Assembly: GCA_001275005.1 (NCBI GenBank)
Contig: JWZX01001743.1
Coordinates: forward strand, 1-20,594
DNA length: 20,594 nt
Direction of reading: 5' to 3'
Source: Chrysochromulina tobinii
Lineage: Eukaryota > Haptophyta > Prymnesiales > Chrysochromulinaceae
The translations under genes were made by a program, and so were the position numbers. Shown in pieces: positions 16,928 through 20,594 of this stretch. The notes beneath the pieces were generated by a model that was given only the letters and a program-made list of their open reading frames with translations, did not search any database and was not told the DNA's origin. Position 1 is the first letter of the stretch; each line of letters opens with the position of its first letter.

Positions 16928-18967
16928 TTACCGACGCTCCTGCAAGGAGGGCTCCGCCGTCAACAGGACGGGCACGCCTGCGGCGAAGCTCAAGCTATTT
17001 GGGACGTGCAGCCGCGGGTCGCGCAGCTCGAAGTAGGGCACGTCCTCTTCGGCGCAATCATCAGTGCTGCGCACAAGGCGCTTCTTCTCCGTCACGGCCG
17101 CCTTGCCAGCGTCAAAGGCCGAGCAGTAATCCTCGCTGCGGCGAGCGGAGCGACCCAGTGCGCGGAAGAAGCCACGAACAAAGAGGTACGCCGCCTCATC
17201 CTGACATGCTGTTTCCCAGCCGACCACGAAAGGCACTCCGCGATCTCGGCACAATCTCGCAAGCTCGGCGCTTTCACAGCCGTTGAGCACGAGCAGCTCA
17301 ATGCCACTCTCGCTGCCGCTCTGACGGGCGTGGCTGCCAAAGAGCGTGGCGATGGCCTCACGATCGACGATCGGAGCCAAGGTGCCGTCGGCATGGGTGA
17401 AGCCGAGGGTCTTGGGAGAGCCGTGGTTCGCGTGGCCGGAGAAGAGGAACGCCGACGGCAGCTGGCTGCGCTGCGCACGATCACGAAGCTCTTGCGACAG
17501 CCGCTCGAAGGTGCAAGTGCGATCCTCCTTGACTGCTGCGGACCACTGCGCTGCCGACTGGCCGAAGGGGAGAGTCGCGCCGCCGATGATGGTGGCGGGC
17601 ATGCCGTAGGACGCCGCGAGCGCATCGTTGAGCGCTTGCGGGAGGCGAGACCCAGGAGTCGGGTCCTTGTCGGGGTTACATACGAAGGCCAGCAGCTCGT
17701 GGCCGACCCTTGGCGACTCCTGCTCACGCAGCAGCTCGTCGCGGAGCCGCTGCATCTCGCTGTGCAGCAGGCGGGACTCGTAGTTGCGCATCTGCGTCTG
17801 CGTCATCAGGGCGTCACGCAGCGCCTTGGCCTTCGCACCCTCGGGATCGAGAGAGCCCCATCCCCCCGGCGGAGATCGCTCCTCAAGATTGAGCTTACCG
17901 ACGAGGTACCCAAACGCCATCGGGAGATTGCCTCCAAACAGTCGACGAGCGATCTCAATGTTCTCTGGCGTCATGCCCGGGGCTTGCACGGGGACCCGCA
18001 TCATCATGGCTTGTAACGATGCGTAATTCCGGTCCAGGATCGCTTGCACCATTGCGCGCTCTTGAGGGTTGGTGTGCGCGCTGGCATCGAGCGGTACGCC
18101 CGCTCGAGTGAGAGCTTCGGCGCATTCGGCGTGCCCAGCCATGAACGCGGCTTCTAGCGCCCGGTACTCGAAGGATGCTTGGAAGCCGCGGCGGTGCAGT
18201 GCGGAGAAGATGTTGCCGCTGCGGCCTTGTTGACGTGCCCTGCCGCGGTACGCGCTGAGGAGGGTGTTGACGAGCTCAAGGCGCGCCTGAGAGCGTATGC
18301 CTTGCGAGCTGCATGCAATGTAGAGCGGCTCCGTGTCGTAGGTGCCCAGCTCTCGTACATGGCCAGAGAGCTCCAAGTCGATCAAGTTGGGCGTGTGCTC
18401 CAGCAGCCTTCGCACGACCTCCACGCGGCCGCACTCGATGGCAAACTTGAAGGCTGAGAATGGGCTCATGCAATAGATTTGATGCGATCTGATGCGCATC
18501 AGGATGAGAGCAAGTTCGAGCTGCACACGCATGCACACGAACGGTAGCGCATCCAGATGAGTTACACCTGGCCCAGCCCGCTGGCCATCGGAGGCATCAA
18601 ACCACGTCACCAGATTGTCAAGACTGTCCAGGCGGTCGTCCACGTGACGTGGCGGAGAGGCGGCCCAGGACCCGAACTCAGACCATTCGGAATCTGTGAA
18701 GGATCGACGGAGGAACACCACTTGATCGAGGTCCTTGATGCTGCCCTCACCCTTGGGATCGAGTTCTCGAGGCAGCACACGCAGGCTGCCATCTCGGTGG
18801 AACTCGTCGAGGAACTCACGCAGCTGTAGCACGGCCATGTCCGGCACCGCCCCGACCACAATCACGGGCACGCGCATGAGCACGTCCGGCGGTGGCGGCT
18901 GCTCTGGCGGTGGCGGCTGCCGCAGCGAAAGCGCCAACGCCTGCTCCAGCTCATCGTCGTCCTCCAT
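16928..18967 (-). CDS. UIM / ankyrin-like / CHAT (caspase-like) protease
   Basis: A 679-residue protein (694 if it starts at the ATG at 19012). The start at 18967 is chosen for its strong context (AGAATGG) directly before the UIM. Residues about 2-15 form a ubiquitin-interacting motif (EDDDELEQALALSL), followed by a Pro-rich linker and a small alpha/beta domain (PVIVVGAVPDM) I cannot place. The middle, about 170-300, holds ankyrin-like repeats (FAIECGRVEVVRRLLEHTPN; AFMAGHAECAEALTRAG). The C-terminal region, from about 420, is a CHAT peptidase: catalytic His in FLFSGHANHG (H512) and Cys in LVLNGCESAEL (C564), then GVPFVVGWETACQDEAAYLF, typical of the family. CHAT proteases are caspase/separase relatives acting as effectors in bacterial and eukaryotic defence or cell death. 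The gene converges on the PARP ORF. The long plus-strand frame opposite it (16838-18016) looks like a shadow. Confidence 0.88.
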   Translation of the reverse strand: MEDDDELEQALALSLRQPPPPEQPPPPDVLMRVPVIVVGAVPDMAVLQLREFLDEFHRDGSLRVLPRELDPKGEGSIKDLDQVVFLRRSFTDSEWSEFGSWAASPPRHVDDRLDSLDNLVTWFDASDGQRAGPGVTHLDALPFVCMRVQLELALILMRIRSHQIYCMSPFSAFKFAIECGRVEVVRRLLEHTPNLIDLELSGHVRELGTYDTEPLYIACSSQGIRSQARLELVNTLLSAYRGRARQQGRSGNIFSALHRRGFQASFEYRALEAAFMAGHAECAEALTRAGVPLDASAHTNPQERAMVQAILDRNYASLQAMMMRVPVQAPGMTPENIEIARRLFGGNLPMAFGYLVGKLNLEERSPPGGWGSLDPEGAKAKALRDALMTQTQMRNYESRLLHSEMQRLRDELLREQESPRVGHELLAFVCNPDKDPTPGSRLPQALNDALAASYGMPATIIGGATLPFGQSAAQWSAAVKEDRTCTFERLSQELRDRAQRSQLPSAFLFSGHANHGSPKTLGFTHADGTLAPIVDREAIATLFGSHARQSGSESGIELLVLNGCESAELARLCRDRGVPFVVGWETACQDEAAYLFVRGFFRALGRSARRSEDYCSAFDAGKAAVTEKKRLVRSTDDCAEEDVPYFELRDPRLHVPNSLSFAAGVPVLLTAEPSLQERR

Positions 18968-19012
18968 TCTTCGTTTCATAGAGCGACATCGCGCTGTGTT
19001 GGGCACTGACAT

Positions 19013-19196
19013 CCGATGACCCAGGACGGTACAAGCCACGACCGTAAGTCGTGACGACGTCGACGACGACGCAACAATTCAATTCAATTCAAAATCAACA
19101 ATATCAGCGGTCGCGACCGGCCGCTATAAAACAGCCCCGCTAACCATAGCATTAGCATCCTCTTCTTCAAGGACTACGACCATATAGCGCGCGGCG
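19013..19196 (+). promoter_or_regulatory. Divergent promoter region with TATA-like box
   Basis: TATAAAA at 19125-19131 lies 66 bp upstream of the ATG at 19197 on the plus strand, a eukaryotic core-promoter spacing. A CGGTCGCGACCG palindrome (19108-19119) sits just before it, and three AATTC units (19076-19090) lie toward the minus-strand CHAT gene. The gap may serve both directions; no clear TATA box faces the CHAT gene. Confidence 0.5.
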
Positions 19197-19301
19197 ATGC
19201 AGGACCTGTTCAAGCTGCGCGGAATGCGCATGCTCCCGGCCGAGCGCGCGAAGGCGCTCGGTGGACGGACGATCGAGGAGGTGTTAGGTGTAGGGGGGTA
19301 A
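19197..19301 (+). CDS. 34-residue ORF or first exon behind a TATA box
   Basis: ATG at 19197 (context GGCGATG) opens a 34-codon frame, MQDLFKLRGMRMLPAERAKA and on to a TAA at 19299-19301. Codons are G/C-ending as in real genes here. GAG|GTGTTA and TAG|GTGTAG near its end resemble 5' splice sites, so it could be exon 1 of a gene whose later exons I cannot find downstream. It could also be the 5' stub of a gene cut by rearrangement; its stop is only 2 bp from the end of the opposing gene. The product is not recognised. Confidence 0.35.
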   Translation: MQDLFKLRGMRMLPAERAKALGGRTIEEVLGVGG

Positions 19302-19303
19302 CG

Positions 19304-20584
19304 CTACATGTTCCATTCGTTTCTGGTATCCACTAAAGAGTTCAATAGAGCGTTCCATAGGTTTGACCAGAAGTTGTTTTCCGTGTAGTTGCGTTCTTTT
19401 TGGTTGGCCTCCGCGGAGCCATTTGGTAGAATCATCGGCCTAGGTTCGAGGGGGTCGGGTATCTCCTCATAGTTGTCCGGCCCAGCCTGACTCATGACAT
19501 GACGAAAACACTCGACGTTGTGTTCGATGCCATTATTCCTCAGCAGACTCTTATTCGGCAAGCACCACTCCTCTCTGCCGAAGTCGCTACCCTGCAGCGC
19601 CTTGAGTACGTGGTAGCTGACTCGCTGCTTGTCCGGCTGGAGTACGACGTGGATCCACAGCCGTATCTCTGTTTTCCGCTCTGGATCAACGGTCGAAATT
19701 TCGACCATTTGCAGCGCACGCAGGAAACAAGGATTAGCATCGAGCAGCTTGCGCGCTCTTTGACGAAGAGCATCTCGCATTCCAGGGTCGACCCATGCCT
19801 CGAACGCCCGCTGCTTATCATCAGCCTGACTCGGCACAGGGCTGGCCAGCGCCCCAGCGCCGTCTTGCAATGCCTCTGACGCCGCTTCGTGCGTCTTGCG
19901 CACGCAGTCCTCGATGCCATCTCGATCATCTAGCCGTGCCACATGGTCTCCGAGCTTGCAGCACCGAATGCCCTCGTCTAGGAGCGGTGCGCAACGCTGC
20001 CGCGCGAGCTGAAAGAGCGCATGCGCCGCAACTGGATGCATCAGCAGCACGAGCAGGACCGACCCGCCACGCTTCCACACCATGTCGATGTCATCCACAC
20101 CGACACCAGAAGGCCAGACGCTTGACTTTGTCAGCTCCTTCACTTTGGCCTCGATGATGTCCTCGACGGACGAGGTGCTGCTGCTATCACTTGGTGTCTC
20201 GGAGCCATAATTGACGACCATACTATCATCCCGAAGCGACGGGCTGATCGCGATTTTTATCTCGCAGTTGCGGGTGCCCACCCGCGCCATCCGCTTCCTT
20301 CCAGGATGGTTGAGCTCGATCTGTACGAGTCGATAATCACCATTGCAGATCTCGTCATCCAACAGCAAGGCCAGCACTTTACGCAGCCTCAGTACGCGCG
20401 CATCGTCAAACGCGGAGATGTCTCCTTCAATGCACAGCGTGATCATCTCATGCGGTATCATCGACGGCGATGTCAACGTGGTGCTGGTGCCGTCGGTGCT
20501 GGTGCTGGCGCCGGTGCCGGGGGTGTTATGGAGTAACATAGCTTGAGACAGCCAGTGCTTCGTAATCGGCTGGGCTCCAGGCAT
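19304..20584 (-). CDS. Unrecognised protein; possible effector-associated-like domain
   Basis: A 426-codon open frame read leftward; the frame remains open to the window edge, so the N-terminus may be missing. After a Ser/Thr/Gly-rich stretch, MITLCIEGDISAFDDARVL and on to YRLVQIEL reads as beta-alpha-beta. Later DIDMVWKRGGSVLLVLLMHP followed by VAAHALFQLA gives the 'GSV-strand-P-helix' ending seen in some small adaptor domains (effector-associated/TRADD-N-like) attached to CHAT proteases or STAND proteins. This is a pattern impression only. The rest (about 200-426) is helical then alpha/beta, with LWIHVVLQPDKQRVSYHVLK, and ends with an Asn/Trp-rich tail (NNFWSNLWNALLNS). No signal peptide or convincing membrane segment is evident. 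Its neighbour to the left is the CHAT gene on the same strand. Confidence 0.65.
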   Translation of the reverse strand: MPGAQPITKHWLSQAMLLHNTPGTGASTSTDGTSTTLTSPSMIPHEMITLCIEGDISAFDDARVLRLRKVLALLLDDEICNGDYRLVQIELNHPGRKRMARVGTRNCEIKIAISPSLRDDSMVVNYGSETPSDSSSTSSVEDIIEAKVKELTKSSVWPSGVGVDDIDMVWKRGGSVLLVLLMHPVAAHALFQLARQRCAPLLDEGIRCCKLGDHVARLDDRDGIEDCVRKTHEAASEALQDGAGALASPVPSQADDKQRAFEAWVDPGMRDALRQRARKLLDANPCFLRALQMVEISTVDPERKTEIRLWIHVVLQPDKQRVSYHVLKALQGSDFGREEWCLPNKSLLRNNGIEHNVECFRHVMSQAGPDNYEEIPDPLEPRPMILPNGSAEANQKERNYTENNFWSNLWNALLNSLVDTRNEWNM

Positions 20585-20594
20585 GTCGACGGGA

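Noticed and set aside
16838-18016. 392-codon open frame opposite the CHAT gene
   Set aside because: It is antisense to a protein with clear CHAT and UIM motifs; its product shows no motif, and long antisense frames are expected in GC-rich coding DNA.

Overview
The window looks like nuclear DNA from a GC-rich single-celled eukaryote, most plausibly a microalga or other protist. This rests on domain types that are typically eukaryotic (filamin Ig repeats, Mind-bomb SH3-like repeats, a PUB domain, ubiquitin-interacting motifs, an IQ motif, SAM-like domains), Kozak-like start contexts without bacterial ribosome binding sites, a TATA-like box and possible small GT-AG introns. No lineage can be named from the sequence alone; an endogenised giant-virus segment is not excluded. 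I see no rRNA, tRNA, CRISPR or insertion sequence.

Layout: 1-1270 is mostly non-coding, with hairpins at the extreme left, a decayed minus-strand coding remnant, and two copies of an AT-richer repeat that each carry a palindrome. 1274-5085 (+) encodes a filamin-repeat protein split over at least two reading frames. 5518-16682 (+) is a nearly continuous coding block of about 11 kb: an arginine-type ADP-ribosyltransferase with a possible degenerate CHAT-like region (5518-8394), a giant SF1 helicase/SAM/UIM/PUB/Mind-bomb-SH3/ankyrin/IQ protein (8424-15038), and a PARP-type ADP-ribosyltransferase (15048-16682). The first two may be one spliced gene, because a 77-nt GT-AG intron would join them in frame. 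The last two share one frame and are separated only by a single TAA. Converging on this block, 16928-18967 (-) encodes a CHAT (caspase-like) protease with a UIM and ankyrin-like repeats. After a TATA-containing gap come a 34-residue plus-strand ORF and an unrecognised minus-strand protein (19304-20584) that may run off the right end.

Taken together, the genes resemble a signalling or cell-death locus. There are two different ADP-ribosyltransferase folds, one intact CHAT protease, a DExH-type helicase NTPase where an immune receptor would normally carry a STAND ATPase, many protein-interaction repeats, and repeated ubiquitin or Cdc48 adaptors (two UIMs, one PUB). Near-identical copies of one helical domain inside the helicase and PARP ORFs show recent exchange of sequence between modules. 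The functional link is inference; the domain calls are read from motifs and were not searched against any database.
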